From Chryseobacterium hagamense (GTDB lineage Bacteria; Bacteroidota; Bacteroidia; Flavobacteriales; Weeksellaceae): a stretch of DNA of 64,000 bases. Below the pieces are notes generated by a model. The model was given only the letters and a program-made list of their open reading frames with translations, was not told where the DNA came from and searched no databases. Location: NCBI RefSeq assembly GCF_007991455.1, contig NZ_BJYJ01000001.1, forward strand, positions 496,001 to 560,000, written 5' to 3'. Shown one piece after another: positions 9,985-18,347 of the stretch. Positions within the stretch are counted from its first letter, which is position 1. Each line of letters begins with the position of its first letter. The position numbers and the translations under genes were made by a program.

Positions 9985-10062
9985 TACAAATGTATTTATC
10001 AACTATTTACATTTGTATATAATTATAATTTGCATTTGTAATTCCTTTTGTTTACATTTGTA
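9985..10062 (+). promoter_or_regulatory. Phased array of four TACAAATGTA-type sites
   Basis: Sites: TACAAATGTA 9985-9994, TACATTTGTA 10008-10017, TGCATTTGTA 10031-10040 and TACATTTGTA 10053-10062. Starts are 23, 23 and 22 bp apart, about two helical turns. Each has TACA...TGTA arms around two bases. The last one overlaps TACATTTG (10053-10060), which matches the -7 consensus, with TTTG at 10029-10032 as a possible -33. A regulator bound here would cover the promoter. Confidence 0.65.
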
Positions 10063-10083
10063 ATATTATTTAAATAAAGTTTT

Positions 10084-10632
10084 ATGAGCTTAAACGAGAG
10101 AATTTCAAAAGTGATCGAATATTCCGGGCTTACCCCTTCCGAATTTGCTGATGAGATCGATGTTCAGCGGTCTTCCATTTCGCATATTACTTCCGGCAGA
10201 AACAAGCCGTCTCTTGAATTTATCATAAAAATAAAATCGAGATTTCCTGAACTCCTTTGGGACTGGCTGGTTACGGGCGAAGGGGAAATGCTGAAGTCTG
10301 AGTTGCCTGAAGAAAAGCCGGTCATTACAGAACCTGTAGAAAATTCCAGGTCAGGAAATCCGAAGCCTGCTTCTCTACCCGACCTGTTCGACCTTATGAG
10401 CAGAGATGAAAATTCTGCAGTGGTGCAGCCGGAAATTAACGAGCCGGAATCGGGTCCGCGAGAATCGTTTATTTCTTCCCAAGGTCCGGCACAGCAAGAT
10501 ATAACGGATTCTCAGGCATCAGGAAAATCTAATGACCAGATTATCAATCAAGCTATTGATAATCAACAAAGTAAGATTAAGCGTATCGTTATTTTTTATG
10601 ATAACGGAAAATTTGAGAGTTTTGAGCCATAA
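10084..10632 (+). CDS. XRE-type helix-turn-helix regulator
   Basis: A 182-residue DNA-binding protein. Residues 1-70 form a Cro/C1-type HTH: LNERISKVIEYSGLTPSEFADEI, then the recognition helix region QRSSISHITSGRNKPSLEF. A low-complexity, Pro/Glu/Ser-rich linker of about 90 residues follows. The C-terminus closes with a conserved-looking short strand pair, IKRIVIFYDNGKFESF. It has no peptidase motif, so it is not a LexA/C1 self-cleaving repressor. The phased palindromic sites directly upstream suggest autoregulation. No phage genes are nearby. The target genes cannot be read from the window. Confidence 0.85.
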   Translation: MSLNERISKVIEYSGLTPSEFADEIDVQRSSISHITSGRNKPSLEFIIKIKSRFPELLWDWLVTGEGEMLKSELPEEKPVITEPVENSRSGNPKPASLPDLFDLMSRDENSAVVQPEINEPESGPRESFISSQGPAQQDITDSQASGKSNDQIINQAIDNQQSKIKRIVIFYDNGKFESFEP

Positions 10633-10636
10633 AAAT

Positions 10637-10661
10637 ACCTGATCAATAAACATGATCAGGT
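10637..10661. terminator. Probable terminator hairpin after the XRE gene
   Basis: ACCTGATCA / TGATCAGGT stem with an 7-nt loop, five bases past the stop. The T-rich side is better placed for the minus strand, so its direction is uncertain. Confidence 0.5.
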
Positions 10662-10907
10662 CAAAAAATATTTGAAGAAGAAAACTACAGCGTTGTGCTT
10701 TCAGTTTTATTGTAATTAACGTGTTCGTTGAGGATATAAACCCCAAATAACCGTTTTATATGTATACGTTTTATTATTGTTTATCAAATATATAAATTTA
10801 AAATATAATTAACAATAAAAAATTATTTTTTTTATTGTTTCATTAAAATAATTATGTTATCCTTTTACTATTATCAATTGTGTAAAAATTATGGAGATGG
10901 ATATTAA

Positions 10908-10935
10908 GAAGCCCTGCAAATGATTGCAAGGCTTC
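10908..10935 (-). terminator. Terminator of the proline dehydrogenase gene
   Basis: GAAGCCTTGCAA / TTGCAGGGCTTC stem (minus strand), 22 bp after the stop codon. Confidence 0.6.
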
Positions 10936-10957
10936 TGTTTTATATAGGCATTTAAGT

Positions 10958-12130
10958 TTATCTGGTCTTTTTCCTGCGATCCAGCTCTTTCCGGATCAGT
11001 CCTAATTCACGTCCTGTCTGGCCGGCAACAGATGTATTTTCCTGTGCTCTTCTGGTAAGGTAAGGGACTACATCTTTTACAGGACCGTACGGAAGATATT
11101 TCGCCGCATTATATCCTTTATCCGATAAATAAAAGGTTATATTATCACTCATTCCGTAAAGCTGCCCGAAATAAACATGTGGATTACCGTTCTCAAGCCC
11201 TGCCGCTTTCATTTTATCCATCACCAGCTCAGAAGAAATTTCGTTGTGCGTACCGAAAAATGCAGATACTTTATCCAGATGGTTCATTACAAAATCGATT
11301 CCCGCATTGTAGTTTTTATCGGAAGATTCTTTGTTCGGCTGTATCGGATCGGGATAACCCTTTTCTGCCGCTCTTGCCCTTTCTTTTTCCATATAAGCAC
11401 CACGGACGATTTTGTAGCCGATGAAATAACCTTTTTCCTTTGCCCTTTGCAGGTGGCCTTCCATGTATTCCAGCCTTCCGGTTCTGTACATCTGGATCGT
11501 ATTCCAGACAATGGGTTTTTCCCGGTTGTATTTCGCCATCATTTCTTCACAAAGGTGATCTGCCGCATCCTGCATCCAGGTTTCTTCAGCGTCTACCATC
11601 ACCTTCTTATCATGCTCATAACAGAGGCTGCATACCTCATCAAACCTTTTAACAACTCTTGCCCATTCTTCTTTCTGGCTTGAAGTAAGCTCTGTATTTT
11701 TACCTACTGCCTCATACAGGTCGATTCTTCCGAAAGCGGTAGGCTTGAATACAATAAAAGGAATAGCGGGGTTGCCCACAGAAAATTTTATGATATCTTT
11801 GATCTCCCTGCAAACGGCATCAAAAGTAGCTTCATCTTCTTTCCCCTCAATGGAATAATCGAAAATACTTCCCACCCCTCTTTTGAAAAGCTGCCTGACT
11901 ACCTTCATGCTTTCTTCCCGGGTTTCGCCCCCGCAGAATTGTTCGAATAAAGTATTCTTTACAATTCCGGTAACAAAAGGGAAATTATGGTGAACGGTAA
12001 AATTAAGAACGGAAGTTCCGACCTTTGTAAGGGAAGGCTGCTCGATCATTTTGAACATCCAATACGCTTTTCTTAACTGTGCATCAGATTTATCTGCAAA
12101 TGCTACTTGAGTATCGTTAAAAATGGGCAT
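10958..12130 (-). CDS. putA: Proline dehydrogenase
   Basis: A 390-residue FAD enzyme that oxidises proline to pyrroline-5-carboxylate, the first step of proline catabolism; it is the stand-alone (monofunctional) form. The barrel motifs are VMVDAEETWMQDA (strand 4 region), KIVRGAYMEKER, FGTHNE and YLPYGPVKDVVPYLTRRAQENTSV near the C-terminus, all typical of ProDH. Length fits the flavobacterial enzyme. The partner pyrroline-5-carboxylate dehydrogenase is not in the window. A CAAAGGTA element (-7 box TACCTTTG on the minus strand) lies 26 bp upstream. The symbol follows common usage for the ProDH domain. Confidence 0.93.
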   Translation of the reverse strand: MPIFNDTQVAFADKSDAQLRKAYWMFKMIEQPSLTKVGTSVLNFTVHHNFPFVTGIVKNTLFEQFCGGETREESMKVVRQLFKRGVGSIFDYSIEGKEDEATFDAVCREIKDIIKFSVGNPAIPFIVFKPTAFGRIDLYEAVGKNTELTSSQKEEWARVVKRFDEVCSLCYEHDKKVMVDAEETWMQDAADHLCEEMMAKYNREKPIVWNTIQMYRTGRLEYMEGHLQRAKEKGYFIGYKIVRGAYMEKERARAAEKGYPDPIQPNKESSDKNYNAGIDFVMNHLDKVSAFFGTHNEISSELVMDKMKAAGLENGNPHVYFGQLYGMSDNITFYLSDKGYNAAKYLPYGPVKDVVPYLTRRAQENTSVAGQTGRELGLIRKELDRRKKTR

Positions 12131-12155
12131 TACTTGTATATAAATTTAGGTTCTG

Positions 12156-12163
12156 CAAAGGTA
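12156..12163 (-). promoter_or_regulatory. -7 box of proline dehydrogenase
   Basis: TACCTTTG on the minus strand, 26 bp before the ATG. Confidence 0.5.
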
Positions 12164-12195
12164 ATAAAAGGATGAGGTATTCTAAAGAAATTTTT

Positions 12196-13125
12196 CTACA
12201 ATTTACCCTCCAGACCATTCATGAGCATGGCAATAATCCCTATAAAAATCCACATCCTTAAAATATTGAGGGTGATGAAATTATTTCTTCTGGTGTGGTT
12301 GAGCAGGAGATAAATACATAAGATGAAAACAAAAAGTCCCGTAGTGAAATAATAAGCCATAAAACCGGAAATACCTGTTCGCAGGATCAGCTTCATCGAA
12401 ACGCCCATCGTAATCATCAGAAGGGAAACCAAAATAATTCTGGTGTTTTTATTTTTGAAATAATTGGGAATGGTCGTATATCCAAAAGCTTTATCCACAC
12501 TCTTCGTCAGCGTATCTTTCACAATATCGATGCACAGCAGGATCAGGAAAAGGAAAACGGCCATCAGCAACACCTTTTTTGAAAACGTCTCGTAATAGAC
12601 CATCATTCCGAAAAAAGGATACAGGGTCAGGCTGACGAAAGTAAGATTATTGATGATCAGCATCCGGCTGAGCTTGTGGCTGTAAAACCACATAAAAAAC
12701 TGGTAGACCACGAAGAAGAGAAAAACCCGGTACGAGATCAGCCCGGCCACGCCCAGCGAAATAATGCTCAGAAAAAGATAGACATAGAGGAAATATTTCT
12801 GCTTGATGAAACTCTGCAGCCTGGTCCGGAACGGCTTTACGATATGGTCTTTTTCAAAATCGTAAAACTGGTTGATGATCCCTCCGGCAAAAATGGTAAG
12901 TACCGTACAGAAAATGATGCCGTGAACCTTAAAATCGAAGACGAATTTCCTGAAATTTTCATCCTGGTTAAAGAGAAAAAATGTTGAAACGTACAATGCA
13001 AAGGTGAGCAGGACGGCAATAAAAAAGCGAGCTCCCAGAAGAAAGCCCACGAATTGTGAGAATCTATAAAATAAAGATTTCGGAATATCAAATTTCTGTT
13101 GGAAATTTTCTTTTTCAGAATTCAT
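12196..13125 (-). CDS. UbiA-family prenyltransferase
   Basis: An integral-membrane prenyltransferase of 309 residues with about eight hydrophobic segments. The first Asp-rich motif is NQFYDFEKDHIVKPFRTR (around residues 85-102), the UbiA NxxxDxxxD type; a second, weaker one is DIVKDTLTKSVDKAFGYTTIP (around 204-224). The product is unknown: in flavobacteria such genes are often labelled as geranylgeranylglycerol-phosphate transferases by analogy with archaea. It lies 10 bp downstream of the mevalonate-kinase-like gene, so the two are co-transcribed, which fits an isoprenoid role. The second motif is less canonical than in UbiA/MenA. Confidence 0.8.
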   Translation of the reverse strand: MNSEKENFQQKFDIPKSLFYRFSQFVGFLLGARFFIAVLLTFALYVSTFFLFNQDENFRKFVFDFKVHGIIFCTVLTIFAGGIINQFYDFEKDHIVKPFRTRLQSFIKQKYFLYVYLFLSIISLGVAGLISYRVFLFFVVYQFFMWFYSHKLSRMLIINNLTFVSLTLYPFFGMMVYYETFSKKVLLMAVFLFLILLCIDIVKDTLTKSVDKAFGYTTIPNYFKNKNTRIILVSLLMITMGVSMKLILRTGISGFMAYYFTTGLFVFILCIYLLLNHTRRNNFITLNILRMWIFIGIIAMLMNGLEGKL

Positions 13126-13135
13126 TCACAACCTG

Positions 13136-14062
13136 TTAGAATCTGTAGATTACTTCCTTGTGGAAGCCATCGAGCATTTTTTCTGCTTTCTCGTAATCTT
13201 TGGTAAACCCTAAAATATAGCCGCCGCCTCCGCTTCCGCATAGTTTCAGGTAATAAGCGTTAGAATCCAGCCCTTTTTTCCATACGTTGAATAAACTTTC
13301 GGGAATCATCGGACGGAAATGTTCATACGCCCAATAGGAAAGTTTTTTCAGATTCCTGAAAAACGGATTCATATCTTTTTTAAGAAATGCATCGATACAG
13401 GCGTTGTTATAACGGATAAATTCTTCCTTAAGCGTCTTACGGAATCCTTCGGTCTTCATTTTTTCAAAGAAAATCTGAACCATTGGTCCGGTCTCTCCTG
13501 TCATTCCGGAATCAATTAAAAAAATAGCTCCTTTTCCGGCTTCACTTTCCGGAATGTCTACACGGTCTACGCTTTCTTTGCTTTCGATCAGGATAGGGAG
13601 GTTCATGTAACAGATCAACGGATCGATCCCCGAACTTTTCCCGTGGAAATAGCTTTCCATCAGACCGAAAACCTTACGGAGGTTTTTCAGTTCTTCTTTG
13701 GAAATATTTTCAGGCTCGTGCTTTGAAACGGAATACCGTTCAAAAATGGCAGCCACCAGGGCACCGGAGCTTCCTACGCCATATCCCTGGGGAATATTGC
13801 TGTCGAAAAATAACCCTGCGGCAATTTCTTCTTTAAACCGTAAAACGTTGAGTTCAAAAGTTTCGGGAAGTTCTAAATTCTGCAGGTATTCTGCATAGGT
13901 GACAAGATGCTGGTTGGATTTTTTTTCAAATTCCGAATCCAGTGATGAGAACTTGAGGGTACCTTTATAAAAACTGTAAGGCAGCGTCAAACCCTGAGAA
14001 TCTTCAATAATTCCGTATTCTCCGAACAAAAGAATTTTTGCGTAAAATAAAGGGTTTGTCAT
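13136..14062 (-). CDS. GHMP-family kinase, mevalonate kinase-like
   Basis: A 308-residue small-molecule kinase. It opens with the substrate loop YAKILLFGEYGIIEDSQGL, as in mevalonate kinases. The ATP loop is IPQGYGVGSSGALVAAI (about residues 95-111), and the C-terminal glycine-rich motif is LKLCGSGGGGYILGF. Mevalonate kinase makes mevalonate-5-phosphate in the pathway flavobacteria use for isoprenoids. The downstream UbiA-family gene, 10 bp away, supports that. A -7 box (TAAATTTG) is 21 bp upstream of the ATG. Related flavobacterial proteins carry only a generic 'GHMP kinase' label, so the exact substrate is an inference. Confidence 0.82.
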   Translation of the reverse strand: MTNPLFYAKILLFGEYGIIEDSQGLTLPYSFYKGTLKFSSLDSEFEKKSNQHLVTYAEYLQNLELPETFELNVLRFKEEIAAGLFFDSNIPQGYGVGSSGALVAAIFERYSVSKHEPENISKEELKNLRKVFGLMESYFHGKSSGIDPLICYMNLPILIESKESVDRVDIPESEAGKGAIFLIDSGMTGETGPMVQIFFEKMKTEGFRKTLKEEFIRYNNACIDAFLKKDMNPFFRNLKKLSYWAYEHFRPMIPESLFNVWKKGLDSNAYYLKLCGSGGGGYILGFTKDYEKAEKMLDGFHKEVIYRF

Positions 14063-14082
14063 TTGTTTAATTAAATTTTTTG

Positions 14083-14090
14083 CAAATTTA
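14083..14090 (-). promoter_or_regulatory. -7 box of the GHMP kinase/UbiA operon
   Basis: TAAATTTG on the minus strand, 21 bp before the ATG. Confidence 0.55.
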
Positions 14091-14134
14091 AGACTATTCT
14101 GTTGAATACAAGCAAATCCCGAGCCGAATTATAA

Positions 14135-14376
14135 GCTATTTTAAAGTGAGCTCCATATATAAATGTGATTTTAAGGCTGGAAGAGGGAGGCCGGATGCCT
14201 GAAGTTATTGTTGTCAAAAACATAATCAGAGGTTCTAATGATCAAACTGAATCTTTTATCATGGATCTGAAAGCGTTCTTGTTTAAAATCATGACTGAAT
14301 AGCATTAAATTTTATCTTTTAATTAATTAAACAACTGGATATAAGTTAGATACGATCGAATTCACGTTATTTTAAC
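14135..14376 (+). repeat. MITE-like repeat copy
   Basis: Left end TTAAAGTGAGCTCCA (14141-14155), internal core GGCTGGAAGAGGGAGGCCGG (from 14173), then 'GTTCTAATGATCAAACTGAAT', and right end TCGAATTCACGTTAT (14356-14370). The ends are inverted relative to each other (degenerate on the left). It fills most of the 14063-14483 spacer, which has no gene. Confidence 0.55.
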
Positions 14377-14483
14377 AGATTAAAAGTTTTGAGATTTAAA
14401 TTAAAACATATATACTTGCCTCCTATTATAAAGTTACTAAAAAAGCCTGATAAAATCAGGCTCGGATTATAGATTTCTTAAAA

Positions 14484-16655
14484 TTATTGTTTGATCAGCT
14501 TCCTGGTGATGGTCCTTTTCTCCGTTTCAACAGTTACAATATAATTGCCGGTCTGCATTAAGGAGATGTTTATATCCAGTTTATATCCTTTTAAAGAAGA
14601 TTCCGACCTGATCAGTCTGCCGGCTTCATCATAAATCCTGAAAGATTTTAAGATTTCTTCCGAGGAAATCGTCAGGATATTTTTTGCAGGATTTGGATAG
14701 ATGCTTACGGAATTATCCTTGGTATTTATATCTTCCACGGCAAGTACTGCACAGGAGAAATTTGCTTTCCAGCCGATATCGTTCTCTGCAGGATCGGAAA
14801 CAAACCGTACAGTGATGGCTCCTGAAGGATGTGTAGAAGTGAAAGCTCCCGGCAAAGTGGTTCCCGTCAGGCCGTTGCCGTTGGGAAACACCGGCGATGC
14901 GGTGGACGGGCCGTTGTAGATGTACATAAAATCGTATCCCTGCTCCAGGCCGAACTCCGTGAAGTTCATGGTCAGCGATCCCGAACTCGGATAAAATGTT
15001 TTTATAATCGTCTGATTATCTCCGTAATTTCCTGTGGTCCCGCCTGTATCAGCAAATGCAGCTCCGCCGCACCAGTCGGCATCCGTTAAAAACAGTTGGG
15101 TTCTCTGATAGCCTGCCGAGCATTCGGTTCCGACCGATAAAAGATAATAAGTGGCCGGCTGAAGTCCTGACAAACTTAAGGATTGTGTTGATATTGTCCC
15201 GTTGCTTACAGGCGTTCCGTCAAATTGGGTCAGTTTATATTTCCAGGAAGTTGAAGCGGCATCCGTAAAGGTGGCATTGGCAGAAATCTGTGTGATATTG
15301 GAGACCGATAGCCCTGTTACGGTAGTGGCGCAGGCTGTTGTACAATTGGTTCCCAGGCAGGCTTTGGATTCAACAGTGTTGCGGATGAGGGCAGCCGGCT
15401 GCAGTCCGAAACCGTTGGCAAAATTAATTCCTACTCCTGAGACAAGGTGGCAGTAGCTCATCATGGTACCTTTCACCGAAGAGGACGGGATCGGTCCGAC
15501 CGGGCAGTTTCCTTCCGGATAACCGGCCTGGGTACCGCAACCGTCGATGGCAGTTGAATTTCCGTTCCAGGCGCAGGCATGGGTATGCGGCGATCCTAAG
15601 CTGTGTCCCATTTCGTGAGTCATAGCCTGGATGGTCCACGAATATACCGGAACATTATTGTAATTTTGGGACGCCCCCGAATAAGCATGCCTGCTGTTGG
15701 TACAGAGTGAGTTGACATAAGCTACGCTGGTTGTCGACGGCTGGTTGACAAGATGCGCCAAATCGCCGTTAAACGTTTGCCGGTTTGCTCTGAAGCTGGC
15801 GAGATTCGCATTCGGGGTGCCGGTATACGGATCAGGCGTCGTCCAGATATAGATTTCATTTAAAGCGATTTTGATATCGTCATTAGTATACAATGTGGAA
15901 ATGTTATTGTGAATAGCGGTCAGCCAGTTTGTGGTGGTGGTGACATCGGAGCCATTGTTTACATACGGGGTGTTACCGATCTCATAGTAAATCCTTACAC
16001 AGTTCTGGGTTAAAAGTTTCGCTGTATGATTCTGCGCTGAAGGATCAAATGAAATTTTCTGCTTATGGTTTTCAGACAGTTCATCCACCCCGCATACAAA
16101 AGGATTCAGGCCGGTAAGCTTTGCATCGGAATAACTGACAAAGTCTTTTGAATTTTTAACTTTCCCTACGACAATGTTCCCGAGTCCTGCCGTTGAAGCT
16201 ACTCCTACCACATCATCATTAAAAAAACTGAATGCTGCCACCGAAAGGCTGTCATCTTTTACAATTCCCTGGTAGTAGGCGCCCGGCGTATACTCCGCTA
16301 TTTCCCCTTTACTGGTTGTTATCTTGAAATCTTTTGTAAAAATCTGATTTTTATAAAGCTCTACGGTCATTATCCTGCCGTCGAAGGGAAACGAAATTTC
16401 GAGATAGTCCGGTTTTTCGTAAACCAATTTTCTCAGCTGTCTGGAATCCAGATTCAGAACCGAAATATCAGTGGCCGATTTTTTATATTCAGCTAATTGA
16501 TCCGAATCAGTATTGAGAGACAATACTTCAAATTTCTCAAAATTTTTCTTCTGAGTATGAAATTCTGCAATATTCCGTGCTACAGCCCTGATATTTTGTG
16601 AAAACCCCAGGACTGCATAATGAAAAATGCAGAGGAGAAAAAGCCTTTTAACCAT
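14484..16655 (-). CDS. T9SS-secreted reprolysin-like metzincin protease
   Basis: A 723-residue secreted zinc protease. Layout: signal peptide (1-19, ending GFSQ); propeptide to about 210; metzincin domain with HEMGHSLGSPH (H347, E348, H351, H357) and the Met-turn GTMMSYCH; a fibronectin type III-like segment (about 440-525); a CUB-like domain starting WCGGAAFADTGG; and a C-terminal T9SS type A sorting domain (SIYPNPAKNILTI... to KLIKQ). The propeptide contains NPFVCGVDE (C188), which may act as a cysteine switch. It should cross the outer membrane by T9SS. It stands alone, with a repeat downstream and an MFS gene upstream. Exact substrate unknown. Confidence 0.92.
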   Translation of the reverse strand: MVKRLFLLCIFHYAVLGFSQNIRAVARNIAEFHTQKKNFEKFEVLSLNTDSDQLAEYKKSATDISVLNLDSRQLRKLVYEKPDYLEISFPFDGRIMTVELYKNQIFTKDFKITTSKGEIAEYTPGAYYQGIVKDDSLSVAAFSFFNDDVVGVASTAGLGNIVVGKVKNSKDFVSYSDAKLTGLNPFVCGVDELSENHKQKISFDPSAQNHTAKLLTQNCVRIYYEIGNTPYVNNGSDVTTTTNWLTAIHNNISTLYTNDDIKIALNEIYIWTTPDPYTGTPNANLASFRANRQTFNGDLAHLVNQPSTTSVAYVNSLCTNSRHAYSGASQNYNNVPVYSWTIQAMTHEMGHSLGSPHTHACAWNGNSTAIDGCGTQAGYPEGNCPVGPIPSSSVKGTMMSYCHLVSGVGINFANGFGLQPAALIRNTVESKACLGTNCTTACATTVTGLSVSNITQISANATFTDAASTSWKYKLTQFDGTPVSNGTISTQSLSLSGLQPATYYLLSVGTECSAGYQRTQLFLTDADWCGGAAFADTGGTTGNYGDNQTIIKTFYPSSGSLTMNFTEFGLEQGYDFMYIYNGPSTASPVFPNGNGLTGTTLPGAFTSTHPSGAITVRFVSDPAENDIGWKANFSCAVLAVEDINTKDNSVSIYPNPAKNILTISSEEILKSFRIYDEAGRLIRSESSLKGYKLDINISLMQTGNYIVTVETEKRTITRKLIKQ

Positions 16656-16773
16656 TCTTTGCTAATTATTACAATTTGCAAAATAGTAAAAAAATATCTA
16701 AAACATTAAAAAATCTATAGAATTTTAAATAAATAATTACAACAAAAGGATATAAACAGCAACATCATTAAAT

Positions 16774-16808
16774 AAAAAAAGACATCAAACGGGTTGATGT
16801 CTTTTTTT
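16774..16808 (-). terminator. Terminator of the UMF1-type transporter gene
   Basis: AAAAAAGACATCAA / TTGATGTCTTTTTT, a strong stem with T tracts on both strands, 19 bp after the stop at 16827. Confidence 0.85.
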
Positions 16809-16826
16809 ATTTTTTTTAAAACAGAA

Positions 16827-18317
16827 TCAATTTTTCTTCAGTACATTGGTTTTTACACATCTGATCAGAATTGCTCCTACGGCAAAAAATGCAGACATGG
16901 ATATAAACGCATACTGCATATTGTGAAATTTCTGGATAAACACACTGAAAATAAGCATCCCGCAAATGATTGCTATTTTTTCAAGCACATCGTAAAAGCT
17001 GAAATAAGTGGTGTTTTCCATGGAATTTTCCGGAAGCAGCTTCGAATAGGTAGATCTGGACATCGCCTGCAGGCCGCCCATGACCAAACCGATAAGTGCA
17101 GCCAGACCATAGAACTGCATCTGCAGATTCGGATTTTCTTTGTTCAGGGAATAAGCGGAAAGGCAGCAGATGATCCAGATGATCACTGCAATGGTAATAA
17201 CATTCTTGTTTCCGATTTTTCTGGATAATTTGGAAAACAGGAAAGCACCGAAGATGGCAATAATCTGAATGACCAGAATCGTGATAATCAGCTTATACTT
17301 ATCTACCTCCTTTGGAAAGATTACCGTACTGCCGAAAGGAACCGCCATTAAAAAGATGGTCTGCATCCCCACACTGTAAAAGAAGAAGCTTGATAAGAAG
17401 AATTTAAGCCCTTTATCTGAAAACAGTTTATTCCCTACACTGAACAGTTCTTTAAAACTTTCTTTGGCAATATCTTTATAGAAGCTGATGTTGTCTTTCA
17501 GTACTTCGAAAAAACCACCCTGCTCTTCATGCTTTTTGAAGATGTTCTTATAATTCAAAAGAACCAGGTCTTTCGGTAGCTTGTCTTTTACATCGCCGAA
17601 CTGGGGAAGATGCTTAAAGGTATACTGGGAAAATCCGAACCACCAGGCTCCCGTCAGTAAGAAACTGATGCGGATGTAAATTTTAGTCTGTTCAGGGCCT
17701 TTAGCGACCATCTGAATAAGCACCAGGCAGATGATCAGCAGGATAACCGACCCTACATAGCCGTAAATATATCCTTTTGCAGAAAGCGAATCCTGCTTTT
17801 CAGGCGTGGCGATATCCGGCAGGAACGAATTGTAAAAAACAAGACTTCCCCAAAAACCTACACTTGCGGTAATGCTGAACAGCAGGCCTAAAAAGACATT
17901 TGACATTCCGGTGAACATCGCCAGCCCCATACATGAGGTGGCACCCAGGTAACAGAAAAACTGTAAAAAGGATTTTTTGTTCCCGATCGTATCTGCCAGT
18001 GAAGACAGGAACGGTGATAAAAGTACCACCAGCAGAAACGAGATCGCATAAGAGAAACTGAGAACGGCATCAGGCTCATAATTCTCCCCGAATACCCTGA
18101 TCATATGCCGGATGGGAACTTCCTGAACCTCCTTTGCTGCAGCAACAAATTCTTTTTTGTTGTAAGCAGTGGTCAGGATCGTGTAATAGATGGGAAATAT
18201 GGCAGAGGTAATTACCAGAGAATACACCGAATTGGCCCAGTCATACACTGCCCAGGCTTTTATGATCTTCGGATTGTTCTTTATGTTTTGAGGGTATTGA
18301 TTCTCAATTTCAGACAT
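16827..18317 (-). CDS. MFS transporter, UMF1/Atg22-like
   Basis: A 496-residue inner-membrane transporter with about 12 segments. The start WAVYDWANSVYSLVITSAIFP is the hallmark of the UMF1 (Atg22-like) branch of the major facilitator superfamily; the later LMGGLQAMSRSTYSKLLPE-like stretch (VMGGLQAMSRSTYSKL) is the matching second-half motif. The cytoplasmic loop around residues 225-290 is long and charged. The substrate is unknown; yeast Atg22 exports amino acids from vacuoles. A -7 box (TATTTTTG) is 23 bp upstream, and a strong terminator follows, so it is monocistronic. Confidence 0.87.
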   Translation of the reverse strand: MSEIENQYPQNIKNNPKIIKAWAVYDWANSVYSLVITSAIFPIYYTILTTAYNKKEFVAAAKEVQEVPIRHMIRVFGENYEPDAVLSFSYAISFLLVVLLSPFLSSLADTIGNKKSFLQFFCYLGATSCMGLAMFTGMSNVFLGLLFSITASVGFWGSLVFYNSFLPDIATPEKQDSLSAKGYIYGYVGSVILLIICLVLIQMVAKGPEQTKIYIRISFLLTGAWWFGFSQYTFKHLPQFGDVKDKLPKDLVLLNYKNIFKKHEEQGGFFEVLKDNISFYKDIAKESFKELFSVGNKLFSDKGLKFFLSSFFFYSVGMQTIFLMAVPFGSTVIFPKEVDKYKLIITILVIQIIAIFGAFLFSKLSRKIGNKNVITIAVIIWIICCLSAYSLNKENPNLQMQFYGLAALIGLVMGGLQAMSRSTYSKLLPENSMENTTYFSFYDVLEKIAIICGMLIFSVFIQKFHNMQYAFISMSAFFAVGAILIRCVKTNVLKKN

Positions 18318-18339
18318 TTCAAATAAGTATTAATAAACA

Positions 18340-18347
18340 CAAAAATA
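18340..18347 (-). promoter_or_regulatory. -7 box of the UMF1-type transporter
   Basis: TATTTTTG on the minus strand, 23 bp before the ATG. Confidence 0.5.

Larger units (their letters stand above)
9247..10083. other. AT-rich regulatory spacer
   Basis: 837 bp, strongly AT-rich, with no credible gene; the small frame at 9506-9700 has no supporting features. It holds the M14 -7 box (9268-9275), a lone TACAAATGTA at 9535-9544, and the phased site array at 9985-10062 just before the XRE gene. Confidence 0.6.
10633..10957. other. AT-rich spacer with two hairpins
   Basis: No gene. It contains a CCTGATCA/TGATCAGG hairpin (10638-10660) after the XRE gene and a GAAGCC..GGCTTC hairpin (10908-10935) after the convergent proline dehydrogenase gene; the stretch between is very AT-rich. 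Confidence 0.6.

Noticed and set aside
9985..10062. Iterons of a replication origin
   Set aside because: Phased short repeats can be iterons, but no replication gene or plasmid marker is near; operators of the adjacent HTH gene fit better.
10084..10632. Prophage repressor region
   Set aside because: The HTH gene has no phage neighbours, no integrase and no peptidase domain.
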